Shown here piece after piece: positions 47,778 to 59,189 of a stretch of 64,000 nt of DNA. Source of the DNA: Neurospora tetraspora (taxonomy: Eukaryota; Ascomycota; Sordariomycetes; Sordariales; Sordariaceae); NCBI RefSeq assembly GCF_033439725.1, contig NW_026944389.1, positions 2,542,001 through 2,606,000 of the forward strand, in the 5' to 3' direction. The number at the start of each line of letters is the position of its first letter. Within the stretch, counting starts at the first letter, position 1. The notes under the pieces are model-generated. The model was not told the origin of the DNA and made no database searches. It saw only the letters and a program-made list of their open reading frames with translations. The position numbers were made by a program, and so were the translations under genes.

Positions 47778-48559
47778 GTTTGTTTATCCTCACAGTTTTA
47801 GAATCGAAGGAATTGGGGAAATGGGTGAATAGATGGGGGTGGAAGAAAGACATACTATATACCCAAGGTGGAGAGTAAATGTCACTAAGCCGTTACATAC
47901 ACATTTTTTTGTTCAGAGTACTTAAAGACGATGGTTTGTTTGCGTGCCATGGTGACTCTCAATTTGGATATACTCACAATAGCAGAAAACTTTGAATGGA
48001 GCTTACTTAACTCTCATGTCCATCAAAGTTTGCCAATTCAAGGATATCCGAATTCCCTCACACCTCATCAGAATGTTTCACCTTCGTCTAGCTTAAGGAT
48101 AACGCATAACAACATAGCAATCAGAAGAAAAGTTCAAAAAAAGAAGGAAGAGGGTGGACTTACAGCTGGGTCGAACGCACAGCGTGCACGGCAGTCGGGG
48201 GGCAGGAAGGAAGGGAAGAGGAAGGAATCGACGACCATGACTGCTGCGCCATCCTACCATTCAGCTTGCCACGGAAGGTACGATGAGGGAAGTAATACAT
48301 ATACCCTAGAAGGATTGGATTGCGTGCTACCTATGTACGGTCCGTTGAGCCACAGGCCCAGTCGAGGAGTGAGGATGGAAAGCGGGCGGGCGGGAGCGAG
48401 GCATGCCAAACATATTTGGTCTACGGCGAGTCCCTCTAGGCACTTGTCTTTTGCTTGAATAAACCTCCGTTTCAAACTACTCTATACTGTATACTGTGCT
48501 CTACTCTCGCTGCCAGCGCAAGAACTCGCACTCACACCACCTTCCTCGCCTCACATTCC
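47778..48559. other. Convergent intergenic region
   Basis: About 780 bp between the 3' ends of nit-4 and the HIT hydrolase gene. One open frame (47931-48458) has no recognised features. Presumably the two 3' untranslated regions. Confidence 0.5.
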
Positions 48560-49693
48560 CTATACACTCTCTATCCCCATGTCCTCCAAAACCCTCCTAT
48601 ACTCCGCTGCCTCCCTCTCCATCTCCTCCATCCCCCTCGCCGTCCTCGCCGCATCCTCAATACTAGGGAAACTTCCTCCGGGCTTTGGTCTCGCCTGCAG
48701 CTCCGCCATCCCCTTCTCCTCCTCTTCCAAAAGCGCCTCCACCTCTTTCTTCTGGACGTCACTCCCGTTTAACTGTTGTTGTCGTCCAGATGCGGCATCC
48801 TCTCGTTGCTGCCCAAACGTACTGCTGTGCTGAAGAAGATGATGATGATGCCCACCATTCCCATGCCCACCATCACCCTGCCCATGCCCATTATCCCTAT
48901 CCCACAACGCCCCCCCTACATTCCCCTTCTCCTCCGCCATCCACTCATACAACTCATCCGACGGCGTCTCGGCGTCCTTGGCGCTCACGTCGCGAATCCG
49001 CGGGATGACGTGCACGTGCACGTGGGAAACGGTTTGGCCGGCTTCGGGACCGTCTTGCACGGCTATGTTGAAGGAACCGCCTGTTTCTAGCATCACTTTA
49101 TCATTTACCCCCTCGCCATGGTCATCCTCTATGGACTGTGGGTGAAAGTAATACCGTCCCAACATCCTCTGCACCACTTGCACCGTGGAAAACAAATCGG
49201 TGATTTCCGCGGGGGAGAGGTCGGTTAAACGCTTGTGCGGGACCAAAGGGCAGACGAGGACGTGTCCAGGCAGCAAAGGTTTGAGGTTCACTAGGGCGAA
49301 GGAGTGCGGTGTGCGGAGAAAGACTTGGTTGGTTACTTTGAAGGGACCGAAGTGGATGTCATGGTTGCCGTTGTGGGATTGCTGCTTTGATGATGATGAT
49401 GATGATGACGGGCTCCCAGTCGAAGGGTCGGCGGAGGTGCTCATTGTCATCTTTCCTGTTGCTGTTGGTGTTGCGATGTTGGCGGTTGGAGCCGGGTACC
49501 TTGAGCGAAGTGATGAGACGAAAATAGGTCTGGGTGAATAGCCGGTGAGTGTGGCCGGTGGAGGTTGTAACAGGGTCGCAGAGGGAACGTTGATAAGTCG
49601 TTGCTGTTGTCTGCTGATGACAACGGTCGCCTTTCCACTTCTTCTGATCAAACTGAGGAGCAAACTCTCTGTCTTTCTGGGGATGTGTCTCAT
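48560..49693 (-). CDS. hnt2: HIT-family hydrolase, Fhit/Aph1 type (dinucleoside polyphosphate hydrolase)
   Basis: A single exon encodes 377 aa from the ATG at 49691-49693. The Fhit fold is clear: [20 protein letters not shown], then [15 protein letters not shown], and the catalytic triad HVHVHVIPR (SHVHVHVIP). Family members hydrolyse ApppA and related dinucleotides. Canonical Fhit starts just before FGPF, so the first 80-110 residues are extra. Residues 1-45 ([20 protein letters not shown]) are Arg/Leu/Ser-rich without many acids and look like a mitochondrial presequence. An internal Met pair (49450, 49444) would give a cytosolic form. After the HIT core comes a His/Gly/Gln-rich insert ([10 protein letters not shown]) and a Glu-rich C-terminal helix. 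The choice of start is uncertain. Confidence 0.9.
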   Translation of the reverse strand: MRHIPRKTESLLLSLIRRSGKATVVISRQQQRLINVPSATLLQPPPATLTGYSPRPIFVSSLRSRYPAPTANIATPTATGKMTMSTSADPSTGSPSSSSSSSKQQSHNGNHDIHFGPFKVTNQVFLRTPHSFALVNLKPLLPGHVLVCPLVPHKRLTDLSPAEITDLFSTVQVVQRMLGRYYFHPQSIEDDHGEGVNDKVMLETGGSFNIAVQDGPEAGQTVSHVHVHVIPRIRDVSAKDAETPSDELYEWMAEEKGNVGGALWDRDNGHGQGDGGHGNGGHHHHLLQHSSTFGQQREDAASGRQQQLNGSDVQKKEVEALLEEEEKGMAELQARPKPGGSFPSIEDAARTARGMEEMEREAAEYRRVLEDMGIESV

Positions 49694-50502
49694 GCGCAGC
49701 CCGGCCTCGGTCAGTGTGGCGATGGAAGTAAGGAAGAAAAGGTGGGCGAGAAGTCACACTTTCAGGCGATGTACGTATCACTCCGACCTGAAAAGAAGAT
49801 TTTGGTTATGAAGTTGGTGTCAGTCGTTCCGGTATTTGGGGATGGTGTCAAGTGTTTGGTTTCACGACAGTGTTGGACGACGAGGTACGACCTAGAGTTG
49901 GTGTTGCGGTGAGGTGAGACAAGAATACAGCTACGGCCCGCTATAAGTGTCGCTGACAGCGGTGCCTTGACAGTCCGTGATCGGTGGAGACTGCGGCGCA
50001 TGGATGATTAATGATTTGCAGCAGTGACGTTACGACGACAGGGCAGTTCAAGCCAACCATTAACAATTCACTGCAAGACCAGGGGCCGGTCGCGGCTTCT
50101 ATAAAGTTCGCCGATTTCCTTCCAACTGAAGGCTTGAATCTTCGTAATATGTTCGAATATCCTCGAGTATTATCCATGGAGGCAGAATCAACCAAAAAAG
50201 GTGGTCTCTATGGGGGGAGGTTATTCAATTTGACCTGGTACACCCCAACGACTACTCATACACTAGCTTCCAAAGGTCGACCACTATCACCATCTTATAC
50301 ACAGATATACCAGATCACTGAAAAACGATAACTGTTTATAACCCTTTGAGCTGGGTTTAAGTCCTTGACAAAAAGCCACCTCAATACGCACAGCATCCAA
50401 GCAATATAGACAAAAGCGGAGATGGATCTATTCACGCGTACATACAACTAACATGACAAAGGGAAATGGCCCTGAAAGGGCTCAGCATGGTATACTTGCT
50501 CG
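49694..50502. other. Intergenic, HIT hydrolase promoter and MFS gene 3' region
   Basis: About 810 bp between two genes on the minus strand. No credible ORF, RNA gene or repeat was seen. Confidence 0.5.
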
Positions 50503-52590
50503 TTACAAACCGGGTATAACCTCCTCATCCTCCAACAAATCCTGTCTCTCCCTATTTCGTGTCGACCCTGAGCCAGATGAGGAAGGCCTCGGCTCATCAT
50601 CCTCTGTCATAAATACTACAAAAACTGTCAGCGGGTGCGAAAAGCAAAATCCAAGCCGAGGCCGACCAGGCCTTCTAGGGGACTGAGAACATACCATGAG
50701 GTCTAACAGTAAAAGACGCAACCAACGCCGCCGCAAAGATAGAACAAAGCAACACAAAGAACGCCTGCGGGAACGTCGACACGGTAGCTGCGTACAGCCC
50801 ATTGAAGATGATGGGGAAAAAGACACGAGCCAGGGCATGAAGCAGCCCGACAGCTCCCAACAACTGTCCCACCCGCTCAGTCGGAACATGCTTGCTCATA
50901 GAGGCCTGAATCGATGCCGATCCGAGACCGCCAAAGGCCGCGATGACGGCCGACAGAATAAACCACTCCTGGGTGCGAGCAAAGATGTACCCGCCGATGC
51001 CAATAACATCGGAAATCAGGGCACTTCGCAGAACCCACACGTCCAGTTCGTCAGCGCCGACATTCTTCTCGTCCACCGGCAAGTCGCCAGACTCCCTCCT
51101 TCGTCGAGCTGCAGGCCGAGTACGGAAAATGTAATTGATGACGGGGAAAATGCCAATGAGAACGAAGATCCGGACCATCGAGACCAGGGACATGAACCGC
51201 GAGGCCTCGAGATTTCCCCAGCCAAACACGAACTCAGTGTACAAGATCAAGATGGTTCCGGAGCTCATGGCAGTTCCAAGAATGGACACGTCGATGAGTG
51301 CCAGCGTGATAAGATTGCGGCGCAGGCGTTTATGTTGAGGACCAGACGGAAACAGAATCTTCAACGGAGCAAAAGGATTCGCCCTGTGCACAGAACGCAC
51401 ACCATGTCCGAAGTGCTTGCCGAATGGGATGAACTTGGACACCACGGCTGCCCAGCGGGGTACCTCCCCGAGAGCCTCCTGCTCCCTCGCGTATTTTTCG
51501 CGTGCCAGTAGCTGGCGCCTCCGTGAGAGCGATTCGGGGGTAACGAAGTAGATGAACAGGATGAAGACGATGTGGCAACCCAGGGTAACGTAAAAGATGG
51601 ATAGAAGGGATCCTGTCCACTTGACGAAGTATCCGGCAAGGAGGGGACCAAAGGCGAGGCCGGTGAACAGACATGCGTGGAGGTAACCGATGGCAACGCC
51701 TCTCTTGGATGGGGGCGTGCAATCGCTGGCGTACGAGTGGATGAGGACGCTGCCGGCGGTAAAGGAACCGGCCAGGCCGTCGAAGAAGGAGCCGAGCAAA
51801 ATCCAGCTGTAGTGGATGGTATCTGGATACTTTCCAGCCAAGATGACCGTAATCTCGGAAATGACACCGCCGATGGAACAGATGGCCACCATCGATGTGC
51901 GACCATATCGATCCGAGAGGGCTCCGAGCTTGGGTGCGGTAAAAGCACTGATTATGCCCACCAAGACGCTCATGCACAAGGTGAAGCTTGCGACTAGGCG
52001 CTGTACGTCGGGGATGTTGCATTGGGGGTTGTTGCCGCCGTGGATAACAGGTGTGAAGACGAAGCCGGGGTCTGCTGCTGATCTATCGGCAAAGTACCGG
52101 TCACAGATGAGAGTGATGATTCTGAATTCAGTCAGTTTCAGCAACAAGAGTCGGCCCATGTTTACAGATTGCGAGATGAGCGACACAATTCAGCCATGAG
52201 GGAATCGTACAGATTAATCTTGGGGACCAGCGAACCTCCAAAGGCCAACGTGAACATGGCATAAGGTACGACTAGCCACCAGACCTGTGCCCTTGATTAG
52301 CAACTCATCAAAACAATAGTCAGAAGCTTAGAACATACAGCTGGTTTCCTCCACCATGGAAGCTCTTCAAAGTCCTTCAATGCAGCCCAGCTGTCCTTGC
52401 GAGGAGCATCATGGCCATCGTCAGGACCCAGCAGGCCCATCGCTTCGGTGACATTGTCCGTGAATCCGTTTGTCTTGAGAGTGTCGCGAAGGCGCGCCGT
52501 GGCTGAACTCATGCCTCGGGAATCCGCCATAGTGCCCCGAGTCGAAGTTGATGCGGGATCCGAATCCGGAAACCCGCTGTGTGTAGCCAT
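50503..52590 (-). CDS. MFS transporter, 12-span, TetA/Mfsd14-like
   Basis: Exons are complement(52339-52590, 52211-52284, 50695-52121, 50503-50603), giving 617 aa. The first soluble part (MATHSGFPDSD to WWRKPA) precedes VWWLVVPYAMFTLAFGG, the first membrane segment. The signature motif A reads LSDRYGRT after span 2, and a long cytoplasmic loop containing RANPFAPLKILFPSG separates the two six-helix halves. A motif C-like GPLLAGYF follows SKRGVAIGY. These features place it in the major facilitator superfamily near TetA-like and Mfsd14/Hiat1-like proteins; the substrate is unknown. The last exon adds a polar Ser/Glu-rich tail (EDDEPRPSSSGSGSTRN). All three introns are GT-AG. An ATG at 52525-52527 (MADSRG) is an alternative start. 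Confidence 0.88.
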
Positions 52591-54098
52591 ATTGGGCCCA
52601 GTCCGGGTGTTGATATGTTGCCGCCTCGGGTTCCACCAGCGTTGCCTTCCAACTCCCGGTTTCCTTGCGTGCTCGAGCGCAGTATCTCGAGCGTGATACT
52701 CGAGATGAGTCTGCAAGCCGGAGCTGTATGTACAGTAAAGAGAGTATGTGAGGTGAGAGTGAAAAGTAGGAGGAGAGTTAGAGTGAAGGATGACAAACCA
52801 ACGCTATTGCGACATGGGCGGAGCTACGCACTAACAGCAAAAAGGCACATGCCGGCGCGTTGGGTTTCTTATCTCGTCGCAAGTGTTGGTTTGCTGGCGC
52901 GGAACAAAGCCGGGACAAGTCTCGTCTGAGATCGATGTTTCGTCATCGTCAGAGTGCAGCAACCGCTCAATCAGGAAGGACGATAACGGGAGGGAGGGAT
53001 GGAAGGAGGGAGCGGGATGGGAATGATGGGAAAGAAGCAAAGGTAACTTACATAACCCAACTCCCCAATCATGGCATGAAGAAACAACCTCGCTTCCAGG
53101 TTCCAGTTCCATGTGGCCCAAGACACATCAATACGCTAAAAACGGAATCTACGGAGAATGAACGCTTGTTCCGGTCTCGATTTCCAACAGTCCTGACCTG
53201 TTAGGCGTTACATGGCAGTACTTTGCTGTCTAGCAATATCCTGCAGATAAGCCCTGTAGCGAGCCCGGTGGCCCGATGTCTTGGAAGCAGCTGTCACTGC
53301 AGCAGGTACCTATAAGTACCTATCAGGCATATGTTATTGCCCCGATCCCGTCTCACAATCGGTCGGTCGGCCATGTGGGGTTCCGATCTCCGAACCCTCC
53401 ACGCGGAGGGGAGATAACGGTCCTTCGATCGCTGCCGTCTCACCTTGGACCTGCGTCCACTCTTCACCACTTTTGTTTCCCCATGGTTTTGATATCTTCC
53501 CATACCGATGGACTCATCCAGTCGCAATTTAAAAAAAAAAAAAAAAAAAAAAACCGATACAAAGACAACTCTCATATTTCCCCAGAAACCCATGTTTGAC
53601 AGACAGAATGCGAGCCTGACCAACCCAATGGGCCACGCTTTAACTCATCTATGGAGTGACGGGTTGTCCACTAGAGTTCCGCGGGCTAATCGGTGACGCA
53701 GCCATCCAGGCGTTGCCAGGGATCCCAATCCATGCTTTGCGGCCCTCCCCCACGACGGAACAGCTTGTCTCAGATCTGATTGATAAGCCACCACACCACC
53801 ATTACACAACACCATGGCAGGCACATATTGGACCTATCATGTCTGGATGTATACCTAACAGCTCCTGTCCACCTTATTTGTGGTTTGCCGTCGCCATGCC
53901 AACCTGCTCTGTTGACTAACGTTCCGACTTGAGAAAAATGTTCATTTTGTGTATCTCTCCGGTTCATCAAAAAGCCAGTTCTTTAGAAACCAAAACGCAT
54001 GCATACACGCAGTCCACATCCCTTTTGAGAGCCGCCCGTATTCCCGGTTATTGTTTGAAATATTGTACATGATATTATAGCTTCCCGCATTCATTCTT
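52591..54098. other. Intergenic, MFS promoter and ferrochelatase 3' region
   Basis: About 1.5 kb between two minus-strand genes. It contains a run of 23 A (53531-53553). The 52.6-53.05 kb part probably holds the MFS leader. No ORF with family features. Confidence 0.5.
53531..53553. repeat. Homopolymer A tract (23 A)
   Basis: An uninterrupted poly-A run on the + strand. No retroelement sequence is recognisable on its left side, so a retroposed poly-A tail is not supported. It may be a simple homopolymer or an assembly-sensitive spot. Confidence 0.9.
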
Positions 54099-55519
<1,421 letters not shown>

Positions 55520-56448
55520 GATGAGGAACACTGAAGAAAGGGGGTTTGGACACAGTTCAGGTCAAACTCGGCTTTCCAGGACAAAGATGTAAAGACTTGG
55601 TGGCCAAAGAGTGAAGAATATGTTTTATATAGAACAGGGACAGAGTGACGCTGCGTGAGCAGGACGGGACGGTGGCTCCTTTCAGACGTGTTAAACTCGG
55701 CCGAACAGCTTGCGAAGCTGCGATCTTGTGGGGTGATGCCGGGACTGCTGCAGGGGTCGCTGTATCGGACCTCCAAAGTCTCCGACAGTCCGACCAATTG
55801 CTGACCATTTCTCAACTGCCGTCTGGCGGTTTCTCCGAGGTGACTAGGGCGACTGTGTGGAGACAAGGTGTAAGTCACCCCCAAAGACCCCAAGATTAGT
55901 GTTAGGGTTAGCGGTTGGGTTAGGTGTTAGGGTTAGTTAGGGTTAGTTCCGGGGGTGTAGGGGGCCGGCGAGAGGCCCCCGCGTGTGAATGTGAAATTCG
56001 GCGCTCGAAAAGAGGTAGTTTTGAGCCTCGTTGTTGTCGTTGAAATGAAGACTTCTGGTGACGGTTGTCGTGACTTTGGTCGCGCAGAATTGATGCCAAG
56101 CTTTGGAGGTGAGGCCCGTGCAGCCTTCAGATTTGTATGGCCCCACACAGCAGAATGGAGGAAGCACGGGCCATGTAGGTGCCTGAAAGTGCAACTGGCA
56201 TTGTCGGTTGAACTGAGCTTCTACTAGCCAATCACGTCTCACACTTGACAGTTCTAAAGCTCCAGGTCACATGCACTGGCGTTTAGGCAGTCGCGTCCCC
56301 CATCGCGTTTGCTATGAAGTCATCGTCTTAACAACCACGAATCCTTAACTTTCAGTGTTTACTCATCGCAAATCATCCAACGCCAGTTTTTCACCCCTCC
56401 TTTCGTGTAATCAGATCAAACCGAATCAAGGTTCAAAGTTCTTTCAAA
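55520..56448. promoter_or_regulatory. Divergent promoter region, ferrochelatase / Ku70
   Basis: About 930 bp separate the two divergent starts. It contains the telomere-like array at 55896-55946 listed separately. The pyrimidine-rich part just before 56449 is likely the Ku70 leader. No other element was assigned. Confidence 0.5.
55896..55946 (+). repeat. Interstitial telomere-like array (TTAGGG type)
   Basis: Three exact TTAGGG units (55902-55907, 55927-55932, 55937-55942) are embedded in degenerate versions (TTAGTG, TTAGCGG, TTGGG, TTAGGTG) within about 50 bp. TTAGGG is the telomere repeat of most filamentous fungi. The G-rich strand is the + strand. Confidence 0.85.
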
Positions 56449-58500
56449 ATGTCTTGGAGGAAGGATGAGGATGAGAGACCAGACGGCGACGAAGGCGATG
56501 AGGAGTTGGATGAGAATGTTAGCAATCACCAATCTCCTCACGATCATCAACAAGCTTACTGACAATGAGACCAGGACTACAAAACACAGAAAGATGCAGT
56601 ACTATTTGCCATCGATGTGAGCAAGTCGATGTTGAAACCACCTCAGGCTATGGGGGATAAGAAAGCCGACAAGGACTCTGCGCTCACAGCAGCCCTAAAA
56701 TGCGCCTACCAAATCATGCAGCGACGAATTATCTCCCAGCCCAGAGATATGATGGGCGTCTTGCTCTTTGGAACAGAAAAGTCCAAATTCCGCGATGATT
56801 CGGGCAATGGTACAGGATATCCCCACTGTTATCTGCTATCCGACCTCGATATACCCGGTGCCGAAGACGTCAAGAAGCTTAAGGCCTTGGTGGAGGACGA
56901 TGAGGATGAAGACGAGATCATGGTCCCATCAAAAGAGCCGGTGGTCATGTCAAACATGCTCTTCTGCGCCAACCAGGTCTTCACCACAAACGCCGCCAAC
57001 TTCGGTTCTCGGCGCCTTTTCATTGTCACCGATAACGATGATCCTCATGCCGGTGATAAGCAGGCAAAATCATCTGCCGCCGTTCGCGCCAAGGATCTCT
57101 ACGACCTCGGCGTCGTTATCGAACTATTTCCCATCAGTCGGGAGGACAAGAAGTTCGACCTATCCAAGTTCTACGACGTAAGGAAGCTTGCATAACCATT
57201 TACTGAACTTTACGCTGATGTTGAATAGGATATTATTTATCGTGATCCGGCAGCTGAGGCAGGCCAGTCAGAAGGTCCCAAGACTTCCAAGTCTGGCGAC
57301 GGTTTGACTTTGCTCAACTCCTTGATCTCCAACATCAACTCGAAGCAGACCCCAAAGCGGTCTTATTTCTCGAACTTGCCCTTTGAACTCGCCCCAGGTA
57401 TCACTATCTCTGTCAAAGGGTACATCCCACTCCACAGACAAACACCTTCTCGCTCATGCTATGTCTATGAAGGAGAGGAGCAGGCTCAGGTCGTCCAATC
57501 CGAGACTGCGCAGGTTGACTTTGCTGCTCGAACTGTCGAGAAGTCCGAACTGAGAAAAGGCTACAAATTTGGCGGCGAGCATATATGCTTCAAACCCGAA
57601 GAGCTGGCGGAACTCAAACAGATGGGGAAGAAAACACTTCGAATCATTGGATTCAAGAAGCGGTCCAAGATCCCGTCGTGGGCCTCGGTCAAGAAGTCCG
57701 TATTCATATTTCCCAGCGAGGAGCAATATGTCGGCTCCACTCGCGTGTTCTCTGCTTTGTGGCAGAAGCTCCTCAAAGATGACAAGGTGGGTATCGCCTG
57801 GTTCGTCGCACGGGAGAATGCCCATCCCGTCATGGTAGCCATATTTCCTTCCGGAAACCCGGATAACGAGGAGGCAAATACGCCGTACCTACCTGCAGGA
57901 CTTTGGCTCTGTCCCCTCCCGTTCGCAGACGATGTCCGAAGCGTGGACCACGTAACGGCGCCTGCCAGACCCGCAGACGAACTTACAGACCAGATGAGAC
58001 AAGTTATCCAGAACTTGCAGCTTCCAAAGGCTATGTATGACCCGCGCAAGTATCCAAATCCGTCACTGCAATGGCACTACAAGATTTTACAGGCCAAGGC
58101 ACTCGATGAAGAAACCCCCAATTCTATGGACGATCTCACGCTACCCAAGTACAGGCAGATTGACAAAAGGGTTGGCGGTTACCTTGCCGAATGGAAGGAA
58201 ATGCTCGCACAGAAGGCCAGGGATCTTCAGAACAACAGAGCGTTCAAGCGTGAGTTCGAAGACGGTGATGATGAAAGGCCAGCAAAGCGCGCGAAACCAA
58301 CCAAAAAGGCTACTAATGGTGGTGGTGCCGGGCCGGCCAACAGCAACGCAGACCTGAAGAAAGCACATGAACAGGGCACGCTCGGCAAGATGACGGTAGC
58401 TGAGTTGAAGGACATCATGGCGAGCAAAGGCATCAGCACGGCTGGTAGGAAGGCTGAGCTGGTTGAGAGACTTGAACAATGGGTTGAGGAGAACTTGTGA
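56449..58500 (+). CDS. ku70: Ku70, DNA end-binding subunit of non-homologous end joining
   Basis: Exons 56449-56517, 56575-57177 and 57229-58500 give 647 aa. With Ku80 it forms a ring that loads on DNA ends, starts non-homologous end joining and protects telomeres (mus-51 in Neurospora). An acidic start ([20 protein letters not shown]) precedes the von Willebrand-like domain opened by [11 protein letters not shown], with [13 protein letters not shown] further on. The Ku core beta-barrel includes [16 protein letters not shown] and [11 protein letters not shown], with [16 protein letters not shown]. The basic linker [13 protein letters not shown] is a possible nuclear signal. The C-terminal SAP domain reads [20 protein letters not shown] to the end. 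Introns are GT-AG; the second joins FYD to DIIYRDP. Confidence 0.96.
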
Positions 58501-59189
58501 TCGTGAGATTTTTGCTTGTTAGCATGCGGAATTGTAGGAGTCTTGTCAGTTGTTTTTGGCCATGTTATGGATTGGAGATTTAGCCTAGGCGTTCTCACAG
58601 GACAGTAACGATAGTTGCTGGAAGTCAAAAGGCCATACCACAGAGCTGGAAGTCGATGTACCGGACTGATAATTGAATCCATAGTCTATCATTTGCTGCC
58701 ACTTCAGCCCCAGTGTCGTCGTCAGAGAAGTCGTCCTACTATTAGAAAAGGAGACCAGAACCCTAACCCTGATATGTTATGATCCTTGGCGTGGCAAGCG
58801 AGCAACAATGCGGACGAATACTTGTACAGTGAGGTGAGGCCCTGAAGCACGGTCCACTGCTTGTGTTACATTCCCAGTCGCAATTCTTACAGCGGTACCC
58901 CCACACGTGCAGCGGCACCCAAAGCGAACCTCAATCGTCTCCACCATTTTCGAGCTGCCCGCGTTCCTCCAAAGCAGAACGACGCGCATGGCGGGCGGGA
59001 ATCATCGCGACAACCACCTCAATTTCTCATCACAACCATTTCCCGCGACGGCTGTCCGACTGCTGCGCCTTTTCTCGTCGATCATCACAGCGATCGCTTA
59101 GCCAAATTCGGCATCATCTCGATCTGATCTGACTCGACCGTCCAAAACACCAAACAGGATCTCACCACTGTGGTCGAAAATCAATCACA
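58501..59189. other. Intergenic between Ku70 and Zn2Cys6 gene
   Basis: About 690 bp, Ku70 3' region and promoter of the next gene. It contains AACCCTAACCCT at 58759-58770, a telobox-like word. No ORF or RNA gene was found. Confidence 0.5.
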
